Shown in pieces: positions 1 through 8,055 of a stretch of 64,000 nucleotides of DNA. The notes below the pieces were generated by a model that saw only the letters and a program-made list of their open reading frames with translations, had not been told where the DNA came from and did not search any database. The stretch is from the NCBI GenBank assembly GCA_024641085.1, contig JAHEDT010000004.1, positions 37,215 through 101,214 on the forward strand, given 5' to 3'. The DNA is from Geobacteraceae bacterium. Lineage in GTDB: Bacteria; Desulfobacterota; Desulfuromonadia; Desulfuromonadales; BM103. The position numbers and the translations under genes are program-made. Position 1 is the stretch's first letter. Each line of letters starts with the position of its first letter.

Positions 1-702
1 CGACGACCCTTTCTCTCCGATAGGGGGAAACCGCTTGGACACAGAAGGTTCTGAAACCTCTTCGACCGGGAGCGTTGACTCTTTCTTTTGGGTCAGAGCC
101 TGGTCCTCGCCGGCCTTGGCCGCGTCCTCGGCCCTGGCAGCATCCTCGCCCTTGGCGGCGTCCCCGGCAATAGCGGCGTCCTCGACCTTGGCAGCATCCG
201 TGGCGTTCACACTGCTTGCCACGGGTTCGGTTGGCGCCGGAGCGGGCTCCTGCTCCGGCACAATCTGGCGCGGAGCCAATTCGACCGACGGTTTGTCACC
301 GAAGAGGCCGGGCACGATATAGACCGCCACGCCACCCAGAAGTATGGCGCAGAGCAGTAAAAGCAAGGGGCCCCGGCCTTGTTTGGCCGCAGCTTTTCTG
401 GAACGGCTGGGTTTATGCTTGGCGACAGGCACATATTTGACCGATGCGGTCCCGGTACCGATCGGGAGGTCATCAATCTGTGCCAGCAGCGAGTCGCTAT
501 CAAGCCCAAGGTAGCGGGCGTAGACCCGGATGAAACCGGTTACGTAGGCCTGGCCAGGCAAGTCCGAGAAGCGGTTGTTCTCGATGCTCTCCAGCAAGGT
601 TTGGCGAATGCGCGTGTGCTGCGCGGCATCCTTTAGGGAGTAACCGAGTCGCTCCCGCCGTTCCTTGAGGAGGCCCCCAATATCGTCAAGTTTGTTTTCC
701 AT
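1..702 (-). CDS. rodZ: RodZ-like HTH membrane protein (3' end cut by window)
   Basis: Reading the minus strand from an ATG at 702 gives an uninterrupted frame of 234 codons that runs off the window, so the C-terminus is missing. Residues about 5-75 form a helix-turn-helix of the HTH_25/RodZ type (GGLLKERRERLGYSLKDAAQ at the start). A basic stretch (KHKPSRSRKAAAK) is followed by one membrane segment rich in Leu (about residues 111-133). The periplasmic part begins with an Ala/Pro/Glu-rich linker holding five hexapeptide repeats of DAAxxx type. RodZ links MreB to the membrane and shapes the rod; that role is inferred from architecture. The start overlaps the stop of the PilF-like gene (TGATG), implying translational coupling, and the pilF-rodZ order matches E. 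coli. Confidence 0.8.
   Translation of the reverse strand, partial: MENKLDDIGGLLKERRERLGYSLKDAAQHTRIRQTLLESIENNRFSDLPGQAYVTGFIRVYARYLGLDSDSLLAQIDDLPIGTGTASVKYVPVAKHKPSRSRKAAAKQGRGPLLLLLCAILLGGVAVYIVPGLFGDKPSVELAPRQIVPEQEPAPAPTEPVASSVNATDAAKVEDAAIAGDAAKGEDAARAEDAAKAGEDQALTQKKESTLPVEEVSEPSVSKRFPPIGEKGSS
109..198 (-). repeat. Five 18-bp tandem repeats in rodZ-like linker
   Basis: Five consecutive imperfect 18-nt units encode DAAKVE, DAAIAG, DAAKGE, DAARAE and DAAKAG (residues about 169-198). The repeat stays in frame and lies in the periplasmic linker just after the membrane segment. Such units can change copy number by slippage without breaking the frame. Confidence 0.8.
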
Positions 703-1460
703 CACTGGTTGATTATCTTCAGGTAATTGACCGCCAGCCGGGCGCTCTCACTTTTCGGAGCCAGTCGAATGACTTCCAAAAAGGCCTTTTTCGCCTTGGC
801 AGGCTCCTTTGTCTTCATATATACCAAACCTTGCCAATAATAGCCATCAGGGAAGTCCGGCGCCAAGGTTATGGTGCGCGTAAACATCTCGAGAGCCTCG
901 ACGGGCCGCTCCTGGTTATAATAGAGCTCTCCCAGGCGGAAAGGCGCCATATAGTAGCGTGGGTTGATGGACATCGCCTTCTGGTAAGCCCTCTGAGCGG
1001 CCGGGTAATCCTGCTTCTGAAAATTGGCCAGACCGATCCCCGTCCAGGCCATTTCCGGCCGGTCAAACAGCAGGTTGTCCGCGGCGTTCTGGAATGCGCT
1101 GATCGCATCGTCGTAACGCTCCATCGATAAATAGAGTGCGGCCAGATTGTTGAAATATTTAGGGTCATTGTTACTCAGGGCAATGGCACGTTTGAAACGG
1201 TCTTCAGCCAGGTCATGAGCTTGCTTGATCCAGTAGGCCTGTGCCAGGGCATTCTGGACCTCGGGATCGCGATCGTTGAACTTCTCGGCCTGGAGTAGCT
1301 CCTTGAGTGCTTCCGTCGGATTCTGCTCGTTCAGCGCCGAAACACCCATCATGTAATGATACTCGCCACTGGCCTGGTCCGACGGGGTCTTTTCAACCGG
1401 GACGCAGGCCACCATGATGAGCAGAGAGCTTAAACCAGCCATAAGCATACGATTTAGCAT
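702..1460 (-). CDS. PilF/PilW-like TPR lipoprotein
   Basis: Encodes 252 residues. The N-terminus (MLNRMLMAGLSSLLIMVAC) is a lipoprotein signal peptide with a lipobox ending in Cys 19, so the protein should be lipid-anchored in the envelope. The rest is a run of tetratricopeptide repeats (for example NALAQAYWIKQAHDLAEDRF, and FNNLAALYLSMERYDDAISA). PilF/PilW proteins pilot assembly of the type IV pilus secretin; this assignment rests on the lipobox-plus-TPR architecture and on position beside rodZ and rlmN. The start at 1460 is chosen because it begins the signal peptide and follows AAAGG; a longer frame to 1520 would overlap the upstream gene and bury the signal. Confidence 0.8.
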   Translation of the reverse strand: MLNRMLMAGLSSLLIMVACVPVEKTPSDQASGEYHYMMGVSALNEQNPTEALKELLQAEKFNDRDPEVQNALAQAYWIKQAHDLAEDRFKRAIALSNNDPKYFNNLAALYLSMERYDDAISAFQNAADNLLFDRPEMAWTGIGLANFQKQDYPAAQRAYQKAMSINPRYYMAPFRLGELYYNQERPVEALEMFTRTITLAPDFPDGYYWQGLVYMKTKEPAKAKKAFLEVIRLAPKSESARLAVNYLKIINQ

Positions 1461-1483
1461 GATGGGACCTTTCTGGGGACAGA

Positions 1484-2230
1484 TCAGAGCGAGGCCAGGA
1501 TACGGCCGACGGTTTGACATAACTGCAACTGGCGCTGCGCGATTTCCTGAGCTGATGGAGGCGACTTGCGCGCGCGCAGACCGGGGCGTTTGTTGCGCAT
1601 GGCCTCAACGGCAGCCAGCAGATCATCGACATTGTCGGCAACGTCCTCAGCCGGGACAGCTTCAGGAACAATCTTCACAGGTGCAGTCTTAACCGGATTC
1701 GGTCTGGCCGGCTTGACGGGCACCGCTGGAGCGGCTGGTGCCAGCTGGGTTTGCGGAGCAGGCTCGCCCCCAGGCTTTGCCTGCTTGTCTTCAGAGCGCA
1801 CGTCCGGTTTTTTTTCAGGGGCTGGCGCGGCCGCAACCGTCGTCTCATCCTGCAAACCGGCCGCCAGCGGCAGAGAAGCCCAAAGCATCTCCTGGTCAGA
1901 TCGTTCGAGCAGATGGAGGTCCTGATCGGTCATGAGAAACCCCATCGACTCGACGAAGTTCAACCCCTGGTCAAGCATGCTGTCGACTTTTTGAGTAGGG
2001 ACGGTCTTTGGGTCACTGCAATAGAAAGCCAGCATACGGCTCTTGTGAAGATGGAAAACAGCTATGGTCGCGATGCCATCTGTCTGCTGATACTGGCAGA
2101 GGAACGCGCTTGCCAGCTGACCAGCGACCCCCGGCAGGGCCAACTGGACATCACGCATGGAACGAAACAGGTGGACAACCTTGCTGGCCGGGATGTTGAT
2201 GGCATTGATTGATTTGTCCCAGTGAAACAT
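1484..2230 (-). CDS. Conserved-looking hypothetical protein with Pro/Ala-rich linker
   Basis: Encodes 248 residues with a clear Shine-Dalgarno (CAGGAG, 7 nt before ATG). I do not recognise the family. Residues 1-120 look globular and mixed alpha/beta (MFHWDKSINAINIPASKVVH; FVESMGFLMTDQDLHLLE). Residues about 130-200 are a low-complexity Pro/Ala/Lys linker (PAAPAVPVKPARPNPVKTAP). The C-terminal 45 residues form a short acidic-then-basic helical tail. There is no signal peptide and no membrane segment, so it should be cytoplasmic. It sits between a PfkB-type kinase and the pilF/rodZ pair and is probably cotranscribed with them. A role in pilus or cell-shape machinery is possible but only guilt by association. 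Confidence 0.75.
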   Translation of the reverse strand: MFHWDKSINAINIPASKVVHLFRSMRDVQLALPGVAGQLASAFLCQYQQTDGIATIAVFHLHKSRMLAFYCSDPKTVPTQKVDSMLDQGLNFVESMGFLMTDQDLHLLERSDQEMLWASLPLAAGLQDETTVAAAPAPEKKPDVRSEDKQAKPGGEPAPQTQLAPAAPAVPVKPARPNPVKTAPVKIVPEAVPAEDVADNVDDLLAAVEAMRNKRPGLRARKSPPSAQEIAQRQLQLCQTVGRILASL

Positions 2231-2249
2231 AAAAGAACTCCTGCTTTCG

Positions 2250-3158
2250 TTACAGCCCTTCGAATGCGGTTAAGGCCTGGAAACGGCGAAACCGGTCTTC
2301 GATCTCCACCCAGTCGAGTTTCCGCAACCTCTTCAGGCTGAAATCTTCAACCGTAAACGACGCCATGACGCTACCGAAGACCGTCGCCTTGCGAATCGTT
2401 TCGTCAGTCGGATTATCGGTCGCAGCCAGGTATCCCATGAAACCGCCGGCAAAAGTGTCGCCGGCCCCGGTCGGATCGAAGACCTCCTCCAGGGGGTACG
2501 CCGGAGCGGAAAAAACCGAGTGCTCACTGAACACCAGCACGCCGTATTCACCACGCTTTACAACCAGGGTCTTCGGGCCCATGGCCAGCACGGCACGAGA
2601 GGCTTTAACCAGGTTGGCCTCATCGGCCAGCTGGCGGACCTCGGCTTCGTTGATCACCAGGATGTCAACATGTCCGAGGGTCTTGACCAGGGCATCGCGC
2701 TTCCCCTCGATCCAGAAGTTCATCGTGTCGCAGGCGATCAGTCGCGGGCGTTCAACCTGCTCCAGGACCTCGAACTGCAGTTCGGGGTCGATGTTGGCCA
2801 GGAACACGTACTTGGCCTGGCGGTAGGCTTCGGGGAGTTGCGGATGAAATGTTTCAAACACGTTGAGCTGCGTTTCCAGGGTATGGGCTTCGTTGAGGTC
2901 GTAGCCATAACGCCCCTTCCAGCGGAAGGTTCGGCCAGGCTGCGTTTGCAGTCCGGCCAGGTCGACCCCCCGGGAGCTGAGGAACTGGCGCGGCTCGTCA
3001 GGGAAGTCGTCACCGACAACGGCCACCAGCTGCACCCCGGTAAAGAAGCTGGCAGAGGTTGAAAAATAGGTTGCGGATCCACCGAGGACATCGTCACCCC
3101 GCCCGAAAGGCGTCTCGACGCTGTCGAAAGCGACCGAACCAACGACCAGAATATCCAT
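2250..3158 (-). CDS. PfkB-family sugar/nucleoside kinase
   Basis: Encodes 302 residues of the ribokinase/PfkB fold. The N-terminal glycine motif (GGSATYFSTSASFFTG, near residue 27) and the C-terminal PfkB signature DPTGAGDTFAGGF (near residue 228, with the catalytic Asp) are both present, so the enzyme should be an active ATP-dependent kinase. The substrate is not evident. It lies directly downstream of mtnP in the same orientation (about 80 bp gap), which suggests a nucleoside or ribose-derived substrate in purine or methylthioadenosine salvage; adenosine-kinase-like activity is one option. Start ATG at 3158 follows AAGGA with good spacing. Confidence 0.88.
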   Translation of the reverse strand: MDILVVGSVAFDSVETPFGRGDDVLGGSATYFSTSASFFTGVQLVAVVGDDFPDEPRQFLSSRGVDLAGLQTQPGRTFRWKGRYGYDLNEAHTLETQLNVFETFHPQLPEAYRQAKYVFLANIDPELQFEVLEQVERPRLIACDTMNFWIEGKRDALVKTLGHVDILVINEAEVRQLADEANLVKASRAVLAMGPKTLVVKRGEYGVLVFSEHSVFSAPAYPLEEVFDPTGAGDTFAGGFMGYLAATDNPTDETIRKATVFGSVMASFTVEDFSLKRLRKLDWVEIEDRFRRFQALTAFEGL

Positions 3159-3236
3159 GAGCTTCCTTACTATTTGAAAACAAAGGAAATTATGATTAAA
3201 GCAAATCTATCCAAAATTAGCAATGGCGCTGATCCG

Positions 3237-4103
3237 TCAATCGAGATATTTGCCAATGATCGGCTCAAGATCCTTGCGGGTCTGCTCCGGGATCAGTTTG
3301 TGATCGGTCATGATGGCAAACTGCAGCGCTTGCCCGCAGGTGCAGCTGGGGACAGCGGCGAGTGACCGTACCGCGCGTTTGATGATGTCGCGCGCCATGG
3401 CAACGTTCTGCTTGATGATTGCCAGCACCGCCTCCACCGTGACATCTTCATGGCTGTCATGCCAGCAATCGTAATCGGTCGCCAGCGCGACCGTTGCATA
3501 GCAGATTTCCGCCTCGCGGGCCAGGCGAGCTTCGGGGATGTTGGTCATACCGATGACATCGACCCCCCAGCTTCGATAAATCGTCGACTCGGCACGGGTG
3601 GAGAAATTCGGCCCCTCGATGCAGAGGTAAGTTCCTCCCTGATGAACGGTCGCACCGGACTGTCGTCCGGCATCGACCAGCACATGGCTGAGGTCGGCAC
3701 AAACGGGATCGGCAAACTGGACGTGCCCGGTCACGCCCTGGCCGAAGAAAGTCGACGCGCGCCGGCCCTGGGTGCGATCGAAGAACTGGTCGGGGACCAC
3801 GATATGCCCCGGAACGATCTCCTCCTTCATGCTGCCGACGGCAGAGACAGAAATGATCCTCTGCACACCGAGTGTTTTCATACCGTAGATATTGGCGCGA
3901 TAGGGGACTTCGGAAGGCAGCAGGCGGTGCCCGCGGCCGTGGCGCGGCAGGAAGATCATCTTGACGCCATCCAGCATCCCGGTCATGTAAGCATCACTGG
4001 GAGAACCGAACGGCGTCTCAAGGCGGACCTCTGCAATCTCGGTCAGCCCCTCAATTTCATAGAGGCCGCTGCCACCAATCACACCAATCGTCATCTGTTG
4101 CAT
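3237..4103 (-). CDS. mtnP: S-methyl-5'-thioadenosine phosphorylase
   Basis: Encodes 288 residues of the purine nucleoside phosphorylase family, which cleave methylthioadenosine (a by-product of polyamine and SAM-dependent reactions) with phosphate to adenine and methylthioribose-1-phosphate. The N-terminal phosphate loop IGVIGGSGLYE, RHGRGHRLLP and the substrate loop CIEGPNFSTRAES are present, as is GMTNIPEARLAREAE, which is typical of MTAP rather than generic PNP. The start at 4103 is supported by GGAGG eight nt upstream. With metK and ahcY elsewhere in the window it covers part of methionine/SAM recycling. Confidence 0.92.
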   Translation of the reverse strand: MQQMTIGVIGGSGLYEIEGLTEIAEVRLETPFGSPSDAYMTGMLDGVKMIFLPRHGRGHRLLPSEVPYRANIYGMKTLGVQRIISVSAVGSMKEEIVPGHIVVPDQFFDRTQGRRASTFFGQGVTGHVQFADPVCADLSHVLVDAGRQSGATVHQGGTYLCIEGPNFSTRAESTIYRSWGVDVIGMTNIPEARLAREAEICYATVALATDYDCWHDSHEDVTVEAVLAIIKQNVAMARDIIKRAVRSLAAVPSCTCGQALQFAIMTDHKLIPEQTRKDLEPIIGKYLD

Positions 4104-4154
4104 ATATCTGTCCTCCAGAAAAGATATTCGACCCCGCCTTAAAGCCCTGCAGCC

Positions 4155-5195
4155 TCAAAGCTTCTGTTCAAGTTTCCCCTTCAGCTGCCCGCAGGCGGCA
4201 GAGATGTCCTGCCCTTTGCCGGCCCTGCGGATGGCAACGATGTTTCGATCCAGCAGGTAGGTCTGAAATGCGCGCATGGCCTGCTCGTCGGGTGCCTGGC
4301 AGGAAGACCCGGCGTGTTCGTTGAAAGGAATCAGATTGACCTTGGCCTTGATACCGTGCAGCAGCCTGACCAAACGTTTGGCATCGGCCGGGCTGTCGTT
4401 GACACCCCGGATCAGGATGTATTCGAATGTAATCCTCTGGCGTGGCGCGAGGGGGAATTCCCGACAGGCCCGCATCAGTTCCTGAAGGGGGTAGCGCCGG
4501 TTGATCGGCATCAGCTGGTCGCGCACTTGGTCGGTCGTCGCGTTGAGGGAGACCGCCAGGTTGACCTTGATGCGCCGGCCGAGTTCGGACATCTGCGGGA
4601 CCAGACCCGAGGTTGACAAAGTCACCTTGCGCGGGCCGTAATCGAATCCTGCCGGAGCATAAAGAATCTGCAGCGCATCGATGACATTGTCGAGGTTATG
4701 CAGCGGCTCCCCCATCCCCATCAGCACGATGTTGTCGACCGGGTAGTCCCTGCGCACGGCACAGACCTGGTTGACGATCTCGCTGGTCGTCAAATTGCGC
4801 TCCAGGCCGAAGGTCCCGGTGAGACAGAAGGAACATTGCATGGCGCAGCCAACCTGGGTGGATATGCACAGGGTGTTGCGTCCCCCCTCCATCGGGATCA
4901 GCACGGTTTCGACACTCCTGCCGTCGTCAAGCCGGAAGAGAAACTTGCGTGTTCCGTCAGCACTGATCTCGACCGTTTCCTGGGTGAAATCAGAAATGAT
5001 CGCCCGCCTGGCCAAATCTTCACGGAAGGACTTGGCCAGATCAGTCATCGCCGAAAAATCTGCGATTCCCCGCTGGTAGACCCAGCGCAGGACCTGGTCG
5101 GCGCGAAACTTTTCCTTGCCCATCCCGGCGAGGAAATCGACCAGGGCACTGGGGGTCAGATTTTTCAGATCGACCACTGTTTCAGTTGTCATCAT
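4155..5195 (-). CDS. rlmN: Dual-specificity 23S rRNA/tRNA (adenine-C2)-methyltransferase
   Basis: Encodes 346 residues of a radical-SAM enzyme that methylates C2 of A2503 in 23S rRNA and of A37 in some tRNAs, supporting translational fidelity. The [4Fe-4S] motif CAMQCSFC is at about residues 117-124. [22 protein letters not shown] and NLIPFNEH are typical RlmN blocks. The C-terminal Cys ([11 protein letters not shown], about residue 335) that carries the methyl intermediate is present. The start is taken as ATG 5195; a second ATG follows immediately, and no strong ribosome binding site is visible. The ndk-rlmN-pilF-rodZ order is recognisable with extra genes inserted. Confidence 0.93.
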   Translation of the reverse strand: MMTTETVVDLKNLTPSALVDFLAGMGKEKFRADQVLRWVYQRGIADFSAMTDLAKSFREDLARRAIISDFTQETVEISADGTRKFLFRLDDGRSVETVLIPMEGGRNTLCISTQVGCAMQCSFCLTGTFGLERNLTTSEIVNQVCAVRRDYPVDNIVLMGMGEPLHNLDNVIDALQILYAPAGFDYGPRKVTLSTSGLVPQMSELGRRIKVNLAVSLNATTDQVRDQLMPINRRYPLQELMRACREFPLAPRQRITFEYILIRGVNDSPADAKRLVRLLHGIKAKVNLIPFNEHAGSSCQAPDEQAMRAFQTYLLDRNIVAIRRAGKGQDISAACGQLKGKLEQKL

Positions 5196-5405
5196 GACGT
5201 TCAAAATAATTGACCAGCACCCGGTTTGGTCCGAGTGTCCATTAACCGGCCTGAACCAGCTTTAGCCGTAACCTTAAAAAACCACGAGGACATTGTCACG
5301 GGGAGCAGCAGAGACAATCAGGACTCCCACGGCGCAGACCTGCCGATGAGTCATATGACAGCGGCTGCTTCGCTCGGTGTTGCCATGAGCGGGTCTCATG
5401 ATCCG

Positions 5406-5441
5406 AAAGCAAAAGGCCCTCCGGATTGTACCGGAGGGCCT
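5406..5441 (-). terminator. Rho-independent terminator after ndk
   Basis: An 11-bp perfect GC-rich stem (5414-5424 with 5431-5441, 6-nt loop) is followed on the minus strand by TTTTGC. It lies just past the ndk stop and separates ndk from rlmN. The other 200 bp of this gap show nothing I can identify. Confidence 0.85.
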
Positions 5442-5474
5442 ATGGTGACTCAAGTTTTTCCTCGTTGGAACGGC

Positions 5475-5888
5475 TTAAAGAAGCTCGAGTCCGGAGAAGA
5501 AGTAGGGAATCTCGAAAGCTGCCGTTGCCGGGGCATCGGAACCATGGGTAGCATTCTCGCCGATGCTCCGGCCGAACTCTTTGCGCAGGGTTCCGGCAGC
5601 GGCTTCGGCCGGGTTGGTGGCTCCCATCAGGTCGCGCCATTTAAGGATTGCACCCTCTGCCTCCAGAACCATGACGATGCAGGGTCCGCTGCTCATGAAA
5701 TTGGTCAGCTCGCCGAAAAAAGGGCGTTCCTTGTGAACATAGTAAAAACCTTCGGCCTCGACCTTGCTCATGTAGAGTTTCTTGATGCCGACCACCTTGA
5801 AACCCTCGGTATAAATGCGCGACAGAATCTTTCCGGCATCACCGGCGGCAAAAGCGTCTGGCTTGATGATTGCGAATGTACGTTCCAT
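5475..5888 (-). CDS. ndk: Nucleoside diphosphate kinase
   Basis: Encodes 137 residues, the normal family length. It transfers the gamma phosphate of ATP to nucleoside diphosphates through a phosphohistidine. IIKPDAF near the N-terminus, [13 protein letters not shown], and the active-site stretch NATHGSDAP with His 115 are all present. The ATG at 5888 is chosen because GGAGGATATC precedes it and family members begin MERTF; an upstream in-frame codon would add seven atypical residues. It is flanked by a terminator downstream and an inverted repeat upstream, so it may be a single-gene unit. Confidence 0.96.
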   Translation of the reverse strand: MERTFAIIKPDAFAAGDAGKILSRIYTEGFKVVGIKKLYMSKVEAEGFYYVHKERPFFGELTNFMSSGPCIVMVLEAEGAILKWRDLMGATNPAEAAAGTLRKEFGRSIGENATHGSDAPATAAFEIPYFFSGLELL

Positions 5889-5978
5889 GATATCCTCCAG
5901 ATTTTTCAAATAGGCTCAAATAGCCCCGCGCTTTTAACATCAGGGCCCGCAAAAGTCAAGGGGTGAGGCAATGCGCTG

Positions 5979-6007
5979 GGGCAGAGTGCTGCGAGCACTC
6001 CGCCCCT
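5979..6007 (-). repeat. Long inverted repeat between leuD and ndk
   Basis: A hairpin with outer arms GGGGC/GCCCC and inner arms GAGTGCT/AGCACTC around a 3-nt loop lies 35 bp past the leuD stop. There is no tight U-tract on either strand, so it may be a weak terminator or a 3' stabilising structure rather than a canonical terminator. Confidence 0.6.
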
Positions 6008-6040
6008 CTCGAGTGTGGTCCCAATCCCCTGTAACAGAGG

Positions 6041-6577
6041 TCAATACCTCGCGTCAGCGTACTCAACCCAGCCGCCGGCGGCCACCAGGGCCTTGTCAAA
6101 GGGACTGATGTCAAAGCCGCATGACACTTCCCGGCCATTGCCGCGGGCGACGACTCTCTGCTCCTGGAGATGAACTTCGACATCGACACTGCCGTTGCTC
6201 TCCTTTTCCAGGTTGATCAGGGCATCGATGTCCGGTCTGGGCAATTCTATGGCGAGCATGCCGCAATTGAACATGTTCTGGCGAAATATCCGGGCGTAGC
6301 TCTCGGCAATCACCGTATGAATCTCGTTGACCTCGAACACCCAGGGGGCATGTTCCCGTGACGAACCACAGCCGAAATTCGCCCGGGTGATGACCACGCG
6401 GGCCTTTTGCAACTTCTCCCCCTTGGCGTCCAGGCCTTCGAGCTTGAGATCCTCCAGGCAATAAGGCTTGAGGGCTTCCTTGGTGGCTTCGGTGAGATAC
6501 TTGGCCGGAATGATTTCATCGGTATTGATATCGTCACGGTCAAGAATCAGCGCCGGACCGCCAAATGTCTTTTTCAT
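6041..6577 (-). CDS. leuD: 3-isopropylmalate dehydratase small subunit
   Basis: Encodes 178 residues of the aconitase swivel domain. With LeuC it isomerises 2-isopropylmalate to 3-isopropylmalate in leucine synthesis. Typical small-subunit blocks are DDINTDEIIPAKYL near the N-terminus and FGCGSSREHAPWVF, which carries substrate-contacting residues. Length fits the short (archaeal/HACN-like) class of LeuD, matching the 426-residue LeuC class upstream. It begins about 107 bp after leuC, a larger gap than usual for this pair, with AAGGAG ahead of the ATG. An inverted repeat follows the stop. Confidence 0.93.
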   Translation of the reverse strand: MKKTFGGPALILDRDDINTDEIIPAKYLTEATKEALKPYCLEDLKLEGLDAKGEKLQKARVVITRANFGCGSSREHAPWVFEVNEIHTVIAESYARIFRQNMFNCGMLAIELPRPDIDALINLEKESNGSVDVEVHLQEQRVVARGNGREVSCGFDISPFDKALVAAGGWVEYADARY

Positions 6578-6684
6578 AATATGCTCGGCTCCTTAGAAAA
6601 CGTTTTGCACAACACCCACGAGGCCCGCGAAAAAACCCATATTTTGCACGTATGCATTTTATTCGCGTCCGACGTGCATGACGG

Positions 6685-7965
6685 CTAGAGGGTCCTGGCG
6701 TCCGTAATGACGCCGGTGATGGCAGTCGCCGCCGCCGTGGACGGACTCATCAGGTGCACCATCCCGCCCTTGCCCATCCGACCATTGAAGTTGCGGTTGC
6801 TGGTCGAAGCACAGGCTTCGCCTTCCGCGAGCACGCCGTTGCTCATGCCGAGGCAGGCGCCGCAGGTTGGGTTGGTCACGCAGAACCCGGCATCCATGAA
6901 TATTTGAATGAGCCCTTCGGACAGCGCTTCCTGGAAAATTTTCGGCGTTGCCGGCGAGACAATCGCGCGCAGGGAATCGGCGATCCTGCGTCCCTTGAGG
7001 ACGTCAGCCGCCTGGCGCAGGTCCTCGATTCGGCCGTTGGTGCAAGTGCCGATATAGACCTGGTCGATCCTGGTCCCGGCCATTTCGCTAACCGGTTTGA
7101 CACAGTCCGGTTTGAAACCGTAGGTCACCTGCGGCGCGAGCTTGGTCATGTCAAAATCAAGGATCTTGTCATAGTCGGCATCGGCATCGGCACACCATTG
7201 GCGGTACTCTTCGAGAGCCGCCTGCGGGCTGGTGAATTCACCCTCAATGAAAGGCCAGAGGTAGTCGACCGTTACCTGGTCGGGCTGACAGATGCCGCAG
7301 GTGCCGCCGGCTTCGATCGCCATGTTGCAGAGCGTCATGCGGGCATCCATGCTCATCGCATCGACGACCGGACCGTGAAACTCGATGACCCGGTCGGTGG
7401 CGCCGTTGACGCCGAGTTCACCGACCACGAAGAGGATCACGTCCTTGGCGTGGACACCCGGCCGCAGCTTGCCGTCCAGATTGACACGAATGGTCTTCGG
7501 CTCGCGGAAGGCACAGACGCCTTTGAGAATACCGACTTCGAGATCTGTCGTGCCGACACCGGCGGCAAAGGCCCCGAAAGCCCCGTGGGTGCAGGTGTGT
7601 GAATCACCCATGATCGCAGTGAACCCCGGGCGGATATAACCCTTCTCCGGGAAAAGCGCGTGGCAGACGCCGTTACGGCCGATGTCGAAGAAGTCTTTGA
7701 TGGCGTGACGGCGGGCCCAGTCACGCAGGATCTTGGCCTGCAGCGCGGTCTTGCTGTCCTTGGACGGGGTCACGTGATCGATGACCGCCTTGATCCTGGT
7801 GTTGTCGAACACCCGGTCCTTGCCGCGCCATTCCAGGTCGGCAATGGCCACCGGCGTGGTGATTTCGTGGCAGAGAACCCGGTCCAGATCGAGCACCTTG
7901 GTCCCGGGGAATGGCTCATCGCGCAGATGTGCCGCAAAAATTTTTTCAGCTGTCGTCTGACCCAT
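6685..7965 (-). CDS. leuC: 3-isopropylmalate dehydratase large subunit
   Basis: Encodes 426 residues of the aconitase superfamily, the iron-sulfur subunit of isopropylmalate isomerase. GDSHTCTHGAFGAFAAG, the cluster Cys in YIGTCTNGRIEDL and the pair in NPTCGACLGMSNG are visible, giving the three cysteines expected to bind the [4Fe-4S] cluster. The length fits the shorter LeuC type common in Deltaproteobacteria and archaea rather than the 466-residue E. coli type. The ATG at 7965 is chosen because GAGGAG lies 5 nt upstream; the frame extends two codons further to a GTG inside that site. It starts about 50 bp after the leuA terminator, so expression may come from readthrough or a weak local promoter. 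Confidence 0.94.
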   Translation of the reverse strand: MGQTTAEKIFAAHLRDEPFPGTKVLDLDRVLCHEITTPVAIADLEWRGKDRVFDNTRIKAVIDHVTPSKDSKTALQAKILRDWARRHAIKDFFDIGRNGVCHALFPEKGYIRPGFTAIMGDSHTCTHGAFGAFAAGVGTTDLEVGILKGVCAFREPKTIRVNLDGKLRPGVHAKDVILFVVGELGVNGATDRVIEFHGPVVDAMSMDARMTLCNMAIEAGGTCGICQPDQVTVDYLWPFIEGEFTSPQAALEEYRQWCADADADYDKILDFDMTKLAPQVTYGFKPDCVKPVSEMAGTRIDQVYIGTCTNGRIEDLRQAADVLKGRRIADSLRAIVSPATPKIFQEALSEGLIQIFMDAGFCVTNPTCGACLGMSNGVLAEGEACASTSNRNFNGRMGKGGMVHLMSPSTAAATAITGVITDARTL

Positions 7966-8010
7966 AAACACTCCTCAAAGACATCAAAATTAATTTGGGG
8001 GGATTTTAGC

Positions 8011-8044
8011 GAAAAAAATGCCGGCAGGGAAGCCCTGCCGGCAT
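8011..8044 (-). terminator. Rho-independent terminator after leuA
   Basis: A 12-bp perfect stem (8018-8029 with 8033-8044, 3-nt loop) is followed on the minus strand by seven T residues. It begins only 12 bp past the leuA stop and should end most leuA transcripts before leuC. Confidence 0.93.
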
Positions 8045-8055
8045 CATTGAGTGAA

